Of a DNA stretch of 64,000 bases, positions 29,851 to 40,911 are shown in pieces; the stretch's first letter is position 1; each line of letters opens with the position of its first letter. The position numbers were made by a program, and so were the translations under genes. Source of the stretch: Choricystis sp. odSpoLacu1 (lineage: Eukaryota; Chlorophyta; Trebouxiophyceae). Location of the stretch: assembly GCA_958009055.1 (NCBI GenBank), contig OY253651.1, forward strand, positions 310,001-374,000, in the 5' to 3' direction. The notes under the pieces are model-generated. The model saw only the letters and a program-made list of their open reading frames with translations, had not been told where the DNA came from and did no database searches.

Positions 29851-30024
29851 TTGTGTGTTTGGGAGAGGGCAGAGTTTAGGAGTTGGCAGTGTGCAGCAGC
29901 GGGCCGTCAGCTCCGTTGGAGGGCGGCGTTTTTTGGCCCTCAGTGTGGAGATGCACGAAGAAAGAAAGAAAAAAAAACTCTTCTGTTCTCCTCCCCCTCC
30001 GCTCTCTCCCCCCTCACACAAACC

Positions 30025-31451
30025 ATGGACGCCCTCGCGTCCCGCGTCACCAGCCTTCCCGCTGGTACCGCCCTGCTGGACGCGCTGCGCGGGCTGCCGG
30101 CGGGAGCCGATATCGATGGGCTTGCCAAGGCCGTGCTGGCGGTGCTGGCGTCGGCGACGGCGCCGGGTGAGTGTGTGGAGGAATGCGAGTGGGGTGTGTC
30201 GTGCCTTGGATGGGTGGTGGTGGAGCGGTTGGGTGTGGGAAGACGCGGGTCGGGAGGTCGCATCAATTCGTCACGCCACGCACGCTGCGTGTTTTGAAAA
30301 GGCATACGGCCCGACCCACCGACCCGCCTGCTGCTGGGCCTTGTCACCGCACGTTCACGCACACACACCCAACCCCACATTCTCAGGCAAAGAAAACGGC
30401 GCCCCCCTCCCTCCCCCCCCTCCCCTCCCTCGACGACGCGGACGCCGTGCTGCGCGGCCTCTCGCTCACCACCCCCCACGGTCCCCACGACGTCGCGTTC
30501 TACCCTAAAGACAGGCTCGTGTTTCGGCCTACGTCGGCGCCGCGTGGTGGGGCGGCCGCCAGTGGGAAATCCCGCGACCTGATCGTCCCTGTTTCCTCCA
30601 TCACCGCCGTCGCCGTTCTGGACGCCGTCCCCGAGGACACCGCCGTCTACGTCCTGCTGCGCGTGGCGGGGGCGGGGCTGACTGCGGGGGCGGGGGACAG
30701 GCCGGTGCCCGTGCTTTGTGTGCGCGTGCCCTCGTCGGCGTCCACCAGCGTCACGTTCAGCGGCGCCTCCCTCGCCGGCAACACCGCCGTCGTCCTCTGC
30801 CAAGCTCTAGGCAAAGTCGGCGTCCCTCCCTCCGCTTTCTTGGCCCCCTCTCCCTCCGTCTTCCGGGGGGTGGGGGGCGGCCCCGCTGTGCGCGCGGCTG
30901 TTCGCGCTGACCAAGGGTTCGCCTTCCCCCTGGCCTCGGCCCTCGCCTTTGTCAAGAAGCCCGCCCTGCTGCTGCCCACGGCGTCGCTGGCGGCTGTCGA
31001 GCTGCGGCGCACGGAGGGTGGGTCCTCCACGTTTGACGTGGTGCTGCACTTCAAGGATGGGTCGCCGGGCGCCGACCTCGCCGCCCCGATCGAACTCTCG
31101 TCCCTGCCGCGCGACGACCTGCCCCCCCTCAAAACCTGGCTGGCTTCGTGCGGCGTGGCTGTGGGAGCGGGCGACGTTGACGCGCCCGTGCGGCGGGGCG
31201 GCGGCGGTGAAGTCGCGCCTGACGACGCCAGCCCAGCGTCCGACACCGGCGATGATGATGACGACGACGACGACGACTCGGACGAGGACGACGAGTTTGA
31301 CCCGGATGCGGTATCTGTGTCGTCCAGGGACAGCGACGACAGCGGCACTGATGACGAGGAGGAGGGTGGCGGTGGTGGCTGCAGCGGCAGCGATGACGTC
31401 GACGCTTCGCCCGCGACCAAGCGCCCTAAAGTTGAGGACGACGGAGAGTGA
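30025..31451 (+). CDS. Rtt106-domain histone chaperone-like protein, possible frame break
   Basis: Exon 1 (30025-30166) and exon 2 (30387-31451) give about 401 aa. A helical N-terminus leads to tandem PH-like modules: FYPKDRLVFRP, LIVPVSSITAVAVLD, then FVKKPALLLPTASLAAVELR, STFDVVLHFKDG and LPPLKTWLASCG, the pattern of Rtt106 and the SSRP1/Pob3 middle domain that binds H3-H4. A long Asp/Glu/Ser tail ends TKRPKVEDDGE. There is no HMG box, so it is not a full SSRP1. Splicing GTGAGT to TCTCAG gives GKENGAPLP and then leaves the frame by one base; one C fewer in the C8 run at 30413-30420 restores it. Confidence 0.75.
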
Positions 31452-31649
31452 GTGCGTGCAGTGGTTAGAGTCGGAGTTTTGGGGGGCGGTCGGTCGGGTG
31501 GAGGGCTGTGTGGAACGACGACCGAAAACACAAACAAAAATATTTTTTTTTATCGAATTCCGACGCCAGTCTCCCCCCGCCGCCCGGGCTGACACGGCCG
31601 GAACATAGCCACGTCTGTAACTTTCTCACCACCGCATTCTGGCGCCCCC

Positions 31650-31895
31650 ATGTCCACCGACGACGACCCCCCCATCGACGGCGTGTTTCGTCAAATCGTC
31701 TCCCCTGCCCTCGCCACCGCCGCCGCGGCCGCCGCCCCTCGCGTCCTGCGCGCCAGTGCGGGGGAAACCACTGCTTGGGCAGCCCTGGTGACGCTCCCCG
31801 GGGGCGGCGTGTGGCAGGCCGTGTTTGGGACGCGGGCAGAGGCGGTGGACGCGCTGGCTGCAATCGCTGTGTCGGCGCCCGTGGTGGATGATTAG
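31650..31895 (+). CDS. Small hypothetical protein, 81 aa
   Basis: An uninterrupted frame from MSTDDDPPIDGVFRQIVSP to VSAPVVDD. It is Ala-rich, with a central TTAWAALVTLPGGGVWQAVF segment that could form a small alpha/beta unit. No family was recognised. It lies 198 bp after the histone chaperone gene in the same direction. Composition fits coding DNA, but the evidence is only the frame and position. Confidence 0.45.
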   Translation: MSTDDDPPIDGVFRQIVSPALATAAAAAAPRVLRASAGETTAWAALVTLPGGGVWQAVFGTRAEAVDALAAIAVSAPVVDD

Positions 31896-32110
31896 TTGGG
31901 GGAGAGTTGGCGTTGAGCAGAGTAGTTGTGTTAGGATAGTGCTTGTTTTTGTGAGTGGAACACCCTCACACCAGTTTTTTTCATTTTGTTAAACACACGC
32001 CCACCAAAAAGAATGCACCAGCGCTGCCTCCCACCACCACGTGTGAGGCGCGGGGTTCGACCGAGCCCTAGCACACACACGCACAATCCAGCAACATTGT
32101 TTTCCGCCCC

Positions 32111-33108
32111 TCAGCGCCGCGTGCCACGCAAAAACCCGCCGCTGCCCCCGCCGCCGCCCGCGTTGCCGACAAACGAGCCGCGCTTGCTGCCGCCGCCACC
32201 GCCACCACCAGGCATGGCCACCCGCCGCGTGGCCTGCGGAGGCGCGGCCGCCTTGTCGTTGAAAATTATGACGCGAACAGCGGCGGGCGTGGTGCCACCG
32301 CCGCCGCCGCTACCGCCTTTCTTGCCGGGCAGCTTGACGCCTTTGAGGCTGGTGGGGCGGCCGCTGTTGAGTGTGTGTGTGTGGAGAAAGGTGGCGTGAG
32401 TCAGTGGTTGAGCACAAGCCGGTTTTCTCGTCTCTCGTACTTCCCCCCCTCTCAGAACACGCACCCGTGCAGCGCCACCGCGCCCTTTTTCTTGGTCTTC
32501 TTCTTCTTGCCGCCAGTGCCGATGTCCATCGCCATGGGCGCGGGCGCGCCCACGCCGCGCGCGCCGCGCCGTGCGTTCACTGCGGCCGCGCGCGCGGCGG
32601 CAGACGCGGCCGCGGCGGCCCCCTTGTTGGCCACCTTGGCGCCGTTGGCCTGAGAGGTGGCTCCACCGCCACCGCCACGCTTCTTCTTGGGGCGGCGCGC
32701 TTTCTTGGGGCCGCCAGTGGAGGCGGCGGGGGCTTGAGGCTTGGCGGGGGTCTGTGGAAAAGAGGGTTGGGGCGTGGGTCAGGTACTGGGCTCCATGCAT
32801 CGCACAACAGGCAGCATGATCCAGCTCATTTCACGGCAGCGGTCAGAGGGGAGGGTGGGCGAGGGCGGACGGGGCGGCAGGCCTCCAGCTTTGCCGATTG
32901 CCAGCAACGCAGGGGTGCACCATGGACCGGGCGTACCCGCCTCGCTCCTCCCGCCGCTCCCTCGTCAGACACATGTACCGGGCTCTCTCACACGCGCACA
33001 CACACGCGCGCGCAGCCAGGCAGAGCGCACACCCACCTTGGCCACCTCCTTGGTTTTGTTGATGATGTCGTCCAGGCTCATGCCCAGGCGCGCCTCGATG
33101 CCGGCCAT
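32111..33108 (-). CDS. UAP56-binding-motif mRNA export adaptor-like protein
   Basis: Three exons (33037-33108, 32465-32751, 32111-32363) give 203 aa. Exon 1 encodes MAGIEARLGMSLDDIINKTK, which contains the UAP56-binding motif (LDxSLDDIIK) found at the N-terminus of ALY/REF and UIF export adaptors. The middle is Lys/Arg/Ala-rich (KKARRPKKKRGGGGG, KKKKTKKKG). The C-terminus has VRVIIFNDKAAAPP, then Gly-rich RGG-like runs ending GGGGSGGFLRGTRR. There is no RRM between the parts, so it is closer to UIF (FYTTD1) in design than to ALY. Expected role: bridging the helicase UAP56 and mRNA in the nucleus. Confidence 0.6.
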
Positions 33109-33315
33109 AGCGGGCGGGGTGGCGATGGGTCCTGGGTGTTGGGCTGATGTGTCTGCGAGTGGTGCACGAGCGGTGGACGGCGACGTGGGAAAGAGAAGAG
33201 AAGAGCGCCGGAGTGTGCATTTGTTTTTCTTACTTCATTCCTCGCTTCTCACCGCGGGTGTGGGCGACGGACGACAAAAACGGTGGGCACACGCTCGTAC
33301 GTCGGCGTGTCCACC

Positions 33316-33960
33316 ATGCCCGCGGGCGACTCTCCACCAGACGCCCTGCCCGTGGGCTGGCAAGCGACGCGCAAAGTTGTCGCCCCCGCGCCAGCCCCTC
33401 TGGCCGGCGTGTCAGCGCGGGGCGTGCTGGAGTTGCGCTCCGAATTGGAACACATGCGTCACGGGGGTTGGGCACCGCCCAAACTGCGGCGCGTGAAAGG
33501 GGACACACTGGCTGGCACAAAAAACGTGGGCGTCGAGGCACGAGCAGCGCGCGACGCGGCGGCGGCGGCCGAGGTGGCCACCACCCACTCGCTGGAACGA
33601 AAGGCCGCGCTATATGACGCACTGGCGGAGGGACGGGTGGCGTCTGGTCCCGAGGGGCTGGTTGATTTCAGCGGTCGGGCGAGGGCGGGCGGCGTGCGGC
33701 CACCCCCGCCACCACCCCTCACTGGCGCCGCCACCCCCGGCCTCGGCTACGATGGCCACGACCTGCGCCGCGCAGCCCGCGTCGCAGCAGCCGCCTACGA
33801 TGCTGCTGACACGGCCGCCGCGCGCGCAGCTGCGGCAGACGCACGCGCGGCAGCAGAGGCGGCAGCCGCCGCCCGCCGCGCCGCCTTGAGGAGACGATTT
33901 GTGAAAGCCAAAGTGGAGGAATTGGCGGCGAGCGGTGCAGACCCAGAGACGGCGCCTTGA
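33316..33960 (+). CDS. CCDC174-like protein
   Basis: A single exon gives 214 aa. The order SARGVLELRSELEHM, then KNVGVEARAARDAAAAAEV, SLERKAALYDALAEGRV and GLVDFSGRA follows CCDC174, a nuclear protein linked to the exon junction complex in animals. A Pro-rich linker and a long Ala/Arg helix (coiled-coil-like) end the protein. The ATG at 33316 is the first in frame next to the conserved part. It is shorter than animal CCDC174, which has extra C-terminal sequence. Confidence 0.6.
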   Translation: MPAGDSPPDALPVGWQATRKVVAPAPAPLAGVSARGVLELRSELEHMRHGGWAPPKLRRVKGDTLAGTKNVGVEARAARDAAAAAEVATTHSLERKAALYDALAEGRVASGPEGLVDFSGRARAGGVRPPPPPPLTGAATPGLGYDGHDLRRAARVAAAAYDAADTAAARAAAADARAAAEAAAAARRAALRRRFVKAKVEELAASGADPETAP

Positions 33961-34047
33961 TTGGAAAAATGGTTTTGTTTTGTTTTCCTAGTTTTGCAGA
34001 ATTTTGCGCCCGCCTACCACGACCCATCTAAGCATCACCGCTAACTC

Positions 34048-34385
34048 TCATTCCACGGGCGGCGGCAGCCTCACCGTCACACCCTTCTCCGCCGCTTGGC
34101 GTGTCACCTCTGCGCGCAGCGCGCGCTCAAACTCGCGCCGCTCCTCGGCCACCGCCTCCAGACGTTCGGCTTCCAGGTTTGTGACGGTGTCGTAGAAGCC
34201 GGTCTTGATCATGAACATCTCCATGGTGCCGCCTGTCTGCGTGTGGAGGGAAGAAATGGGGTTGGTGGGTGCAAAGGCTAGGTGTCGGGCAGTGTCGCCA
34301 GCCGTGCACACTCCCCCCACGCACACGCACGCACCACGAAGCACAGGGCCGCAATCTTGGCGTAAAAGGCGGGCGGGTGGCGCAT
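34048..34385 (-). CDS. SMIM4/UQCC5-like single-pass mitochondrial protein
   Basis: Exons 34335-34385 and 34048-34236 join in phase 0 to 79 aa. FYAKIAALCFV-TGGTMEMFMIK spans the exon junction and corresponds to the FFFVLGGTMEWIMIK membrane segment of animal SMIM4 (UQCC5), a complex III assembly factor of the inner membrane. A TGFYDTVTNLEAERL helix and a charged tail follow. The single membrane helix lies at about residues 8-26. The conserved GGTME-x2-MIK block is the main evidence. Confidence 0.62.
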
Positions 34386-36269
<1,884 letters not shown>

Positions 36270-36306
36270 TCAAGAAAAGAAAAGAAAAACTCTCCCTCTC
36301 CCTCTC

Positions 36307-37913
36307 TCACGTCAGCTTGCCCAGGTCGCGCTTGCGCGCGGTGCGTGCCGCGGCCCCCGTCACCCCCGCCTCCACCACCCCCGCCAACGACCACACGCCC
36401 CCCACCACCGCGGCCGCGCCCGCGGCAAACGATGCAAATGAGGGGCGTGCCGTCACAGCCTCAACGCGGATGGGGGAGAGATCGTAATAGAAAAAGACGC
36501 CCGGCGGGTCGATGCCGTCACCCAACGGCGTGCGCACGTGCTCTGCCACCGAGTAGGAGGACGACCACGTCGTCTCGTTGACGCCGCTTGGGGTGGGGGT
36601 GGTGGCCGCCAGGCCGTGGGCGGGGGCGTGGGAGGCGGCGCGGGTGTGGGTGGTGGGGACGACCTGTGGGAAAGGGGAAAGGGGTCGTGAGGGACGACGC
36701 CTGTTTTTCTTCACTCTCTTCCCTCGCTCTCACCCCTTGCCCTCTCACACCCACCTTCAAAAAGTATTGCAGCGCGGCCGGCTTGCCCCCGCCCGGCACC
36801 TGGGCCGCCTCGCCACGCACAGACGCGCCGTCCAGGGGGTTGACTTGCCCCGGGAACGGCGCGCCAAACGACAGCGCGTGCACGGTGTGCTCCACCGACA
36901 AGTGATCCACGTTGAAGAAGGACAGGTCGTGCGCGTGACCGATAGGGCCTCCATTGTATGACTTTCCCGGCGCGATGTGGAAGTTGCCGGCCACGCGGCC
37001 GACGTGCAGCGTGCCCCACAGGTGGCACCCTTCGTCTGTTTGGGCGAGCAGTTCCTCCCTGTGAGACTCGTCGTGGCACTGTTTGACGGTGGCGGGATCA
37101 GGCAACGACCAGTGCTTGCTCTTGTAGGCTTCCCGCACATCGTCGCACGTGTTGCAGCACGGGCTTTCTGCATCAGACGCGCCGTAGCACGATCCACACT
37201 CGGCCGTCCCGTCCTCAGGCAGCAGCTCCACCTTGTGTTGAGGCCCCACGTCCCGCCTGTCGATGGCCCCCGTGAACGCGTTGCCTTCCGGGTCCAGCCT
37301 CCGCGTCCACACGTCGTGGTGGACGTCTAACTCTGTAGAGCCGGAGACGTCCATCACGTCGAGCGACAGCCAGGAACACGGTAGGTGGTGCATGGTGATG
37401 TCAAAGTTGATGGCCATCTTGGTGGCGCGGGAGTTGTCGACGGTGAGGCGGGAGACGGTGTGGGGGGTGAGGTAGTGGGCTGTGGGACGGAGGGAGGGAG
37501 AGCGGTGGGTCGGGGCCTACGTTGAAACGAACTGCGCGCGCGCAATGGGCGTGCCTTCCTCTCCTCCCGTCATCCAACAACTCTCCCCACTCCTCCCATC
37601 ACTCACTCAGCTCGCTCAAAAACAGCAGCGCCATCAGCACCACCGCCACCAGGGTGACGACGCCCCCCGTGGCGGAGCGCGCGGCAAAGTCTTCCGCGAC
37701 TTTCGGGAAGAAGTCCAGGGACCGCAGGCTCAGCGACCGGGACGACTTGCGGCGCGGAGGGGGAGGGACGGATTCTGGGTTGCCGCCACCGCTGCCGACG
37801 GCGTGGGGCGGGGCGGAGGGGGCGGGGGAGGCGCCGTAGGCGGAGGGCGCGTAGGCATTGACGACCATGGGGGGCGGACCCGCGCCGTAGGACGGGTGGC
37901 TGCCGCCGTACAT
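36307..37913 (-). CDS. ERV46: ERV46/ERGIC3 COPII vesicle protein
   Basis: Exons 37607-37913, 36755-37479 and 36307-36663 give 462 aa. A Pro/Tyr/Ser-rich cytosolic N-terminus is followed by LRSLDFFPKVAEDFAARSATGG-type sequence and a membrane helix (VVTLVAVVLMALLFL). The large lumenal domain has the Cys-rich CGSCYGASDAESPCCNTC cluster and HDLSFFNVDHLSVEHTVH, and a second membrane helix precedes a short basic tail. Erv46 pairs with Erv41 to retrieve ER proteins and to travel between ER and Golgi. The final residues lack a clear dilysine or FxxLxF signal. Confidence 0.92.
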
Positions 37914-38052
37914 GGAGAGGGGAGGTTGATGCCGTGTCAGTGGGGGGTGGCCACTCGCGTGCGGAGCGGGGGGGCGGCGAGGCGCACGCGTGGTTTATTT
38001 GAATCGTGGTGTCTTGTTTTTCATTCTTGCTCTCGCTTTCACTCTCTTCTCT

Positions 38053-40174
38053 CTACCCACCACCCGCCGCCGCCCGCGCCCGGGCCTCCGCGCGCAACAC
38101 CTGGGCCGCCCTCGCCTTAATGGTATCTGCACTGGGCACGGCACCATCCTCCCAGTCGCCCGCGTCGTCCGCGGGCGCGTTCTCCGCGTCGTCGGCGTCG
38201 GTGGGGCGGCGTTTGGGGGGGGCAGACCGCAGCTGCTGCGGCCTGGCACCAATCTTCCCGCGCCCCGTCGTGGTAACGGGTTTGGAGGGGCGGCCTTGGG
38301 GCTCGGTGGTCGGCGGGGCGGCCGCCGCGGCGGCGGCCAGGGCGGGCAGGCGGGTGGTGAGAGCGACCAGGGTGGCGGCCGCCTTGTCGTCCACGGCCGC
38401 CACCGCCCCGACAGACGGGAGACGACACGCCCCGATCGACGCACGGCTGGCGCGGGGCGGTGCCTCCACCGACGCGCGGCTGGCGCGCGGCCGCGGCGCG
38501 CCAACCGGCGCGCGGCTGGCGTGCGCGCCACCACCCCCCAGCGCAATCTCCACCGACGCCAGCAGGCGGTCTAACGTGACTTTGGCAACCGTGGTGGCAG
38601 CTTCCAGGCGGTCGGCGTCTGCGGCGGCGGCCACAGCAGCTGCACGGGCGGCAGTGACAGCGGCTGAGAGGGCCGTGGTGTCGGGAGCTACGCCGCCACC
38701 ATCCTCCACCGGCGCACCCCCCCCCACCCTGCCACCAGTCGCTTGCTCCAGCGCCACCCCCGCCGCCTCCTCCTCCGCGTCCGCAGCGGCGGCGGCAGCC
38801 CGCAGCTCTGCCTCGCGCGCCACCACCCCCTTCCACGCCGCAATCACACCATCCACGCTGGCCGCCCCCGCCATGGCCTTCAGCTCGGCCAGCACCGCCG
38901 TCGTGAACTGCAGTGCGGGCAGCAGCTCGGCCACGGCGGCCGCGTCCGCCTCCCCAGCGTCGATATCAGCGTCGGTGCGCTTGCGCGCGGCGCGCGCACG
39001 CTCCGCCGCAGCGGCGGCGGCGCGAGTAGCACGGGCGGTGTCGCGGGTGGCGTCACGTTCGAGGTCGTCGATCTGTTGTGTTGGGGTGGAGGGAGGGGAG
39101 GTTTATGATGCGTTTGATGAAACCACGCCCCCCTCCTCCAACTCCCCAATCAAACCACTACTCGCCTCGCGCTGCCTGTCCGCCATGCGGCGCCGCCAAG
39201 TGGCGTCCGCCTGGGCGGCCGCCTCCTTGGCTCTCGCCAGGGCCGCCTCCGCCGCGCCGCGCGCGCCGCGCACAGCCGCGCGAAACGCCACCAGGGAAGC
39301 GCCGTCGGCGGCGTGTCCGTCGGCGGCGGCTTGGGCTACTTTGAGGCGGGCGAGATAGGCATCGTGGTCGCGTCTGGTGGGGGAGGAGGGAACGTGTGTG
39401 AGGGTTGGTCAAAACAGACTGGTCTCTCCTCCTCCACTCACCTCCCCTCCCCCTCTCCCTCCACATTCACCTCGTCCTCTCCTCCAGCAGCGTGTACAGC
39501 CGCTGTCGAGTTGCGTCCCCATCCAGCGCCGCCTCCGCGGTCGCCAGGGCCGCCCTCAACTCCGCCACCCGGCGTGCCGCGGGCAACGGCGGGCCGCGGC
39601 CTGCTTCCGCGTAGATGGTTGCGAGCCTCATCTTCTCCGCCGCCGCCTCCAACGCCGACCTCTCCTCACGAGCTGCATCCAGGGCTGCCCGCTTGGCCGC
39701 CACGTCAGCCCGCAGGCGGGCTTCATCCGCGGCCTGCAGGGCAGCCCCCGTGTCGGCCGCCCCTGCACGCGCGGCGGCCAAGGAGGCCAGCAGGGAGGCG
39801 TGCTCATTTTTGACGCAGGCAAGTTCAGCGTTCAGGGCTTCGGCGTCGGAGAGAGTGTCGTCCGCGGTGGGGCGGCGGGGTGGAAGGGGGGCGGGGTTGC
39901 GGGTGGTGGTGCCGCGGGCAGCGGGCGCGGCTGGCTCGGTGGGGGCCGCTCCCAGCAGGTGGGCCAGCTCGGGGGCGGCCTGAAGGTATGGAAACGCGAG
40001 GTATGAGGCAAAGAAAGGCGGTGGAGAGGAGGGTGAGTGGCGTCATCCCTGCGAGACGCGTTGGTTGACCCCTCCCCCTTCCTCTCCCTTCCCACGCCTC
40101 CCTCTTACCGAGGCCAGGTCCGCGCGCATGCGCAGGCGAGGCAAGTAGACGACTCCTGGCGAGGCGGACGCCAT
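38053..40174 (-). CDS. Ala-rich coiled-coil protein, unknown
   Basis: Four exons (40109-40174, 39471-39979, 39166-39373, 38053-39072) give 600 aa. Long heptad-like Ala/Glu/Arg/Leu helices (AAREERSALEAAAEKMRL, RVAELRAALATAEAAL, LAELKAMAGAASVDG) dominate. The C-terminal third contains a three-fold ASRASxxA/P motif near GAPRPRASRASVEAPP and a Lys/Arg-rich end. No family is recognised; outer-arm-dynein docking or other cytoskeletal coiled-coil proteins are possible look-alikes. Intron 3 appears to be GC-AG (GAG then GCGAGT), the only border keeping both flanking frames. Confidence 0.68.
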
Positions 40175-40440
40175 GGTGTGTGTGGCAGGGGTGGACGGGC
40201 AGAGAGCCGAAAATAGAAAGGGAGAGGAGAGTCGGTCTCGGTCGCTTTTTCTTCGTCCCAACCACTCTTCCCCCCTTTGGCCTTCGGGGCGCTTCCTCAT
40301 CCCCGCGCCCTCTTTCCCGCTTTCCCCGTCGTCAGGTGCTACACGACATTGATATCCACCCTCTGGGGCCCCCACAAACCGCCCACACCCGCCAACCGCC
40401 GCCCATCGCGTCCCGCGCACGCTCGCATTAACCCAATCCC

Positions 40441-40572
40441 ATGCCGGCCCGCCTGCGCACCCTTGCCGCCAGCCTGAAGGACTGGGCCGCCCACGAAGGC
40501 ATCGACATGTTTGTGCGGGCCGTCATCCTGGCGGAAGTCATGTGCTTGGTGGGCGTCATCACGGCGGCGTGA
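40441..40572 (+). CDS. Microprotein of 43 aa with a C-terminal hydrophobic segment
   Basis: The frame starts MPARLRTLAASLKDWAAHEG and continues IDMFVRAVILAEVMCLVGVI, ending TAA. It has an amphipathic basic start and one likely membrane helix, the layout of small mitochondrial membrane proteins. No family was recognised. The stop overlaps GTGAGA, which could also be a splice donor, so a longer spliced form cannot be excluded, although the downstream acceptors tried give only short tails. It faces the coiled-coil gene (266-bp gap). Confidence 0.5.
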   Translation: MPARLRTLAASLKDWAAHEGIDMFVRAVILAEVMCLVGVITAA

Positions 40573-40911
40573 GAAGGACTCGGGTGGGCAGGCAGACGTT
40601 CCCTCGGCTTCCTTCCCTCTCGCGTCGTCCCCTCCGCCGCCTTTTTTTTTTTTCTCAAGTGTCCATGGTGTGCACTGCTCAAGCTTGTCATGTTTTAGGT
40701 TTCATTGTTGATGGACGCCGCGGTTTTGTGTGCAAACAACAAAAAAACGGTCGGCTCGGAGGTCGAGGTCGAGGCTGCGCGACGGCGCAGCCTCGACCCG
40801 CAATGAGCCGCAACGTTTTTTTTTTTTTTTTCCTTCAAAAAACACTCTCTCGCGCCCCCACTCTCCCCCCACTCCCCTCCCACACCCTCTGACACGCTTA
40901 ACCAGGCCACA
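40573..40911. other. Intergenic, 339 bp, upstream of CYP97
   Basis: It contains T-rich and A-rich tracts and the 32-nt hairpin at 40767-40798. It probably holds the microprotein 3' UTR and the CYP97 promoter. Confidence 0.5.
40767..40798. repeat. Palindrome: 14-bp arms, 4-nt loop (32 nt)
   Basis: Left arm GGTCGAGGCTGCGC, loop GACG, right arm GCGCAGCCTCGACC, a perfect match. GGTCGA is also repeated just upstream at 40761-40766. It lies about 114 bp before the CYP97 start. Confidence 0.82.

Noticed and set aside
32000..32110. tRNA-like GGTTCGACC loop near 32053
   Set aside because: The flanking bases do not form T, acceptor or anticodon stems.
40573..40735. Second exon for the 43-aa microprotein
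   Set aside because: Acceptors at CTCAAG (about 40659) and TTTTAG (about 40698) give only short, unconserved tails.
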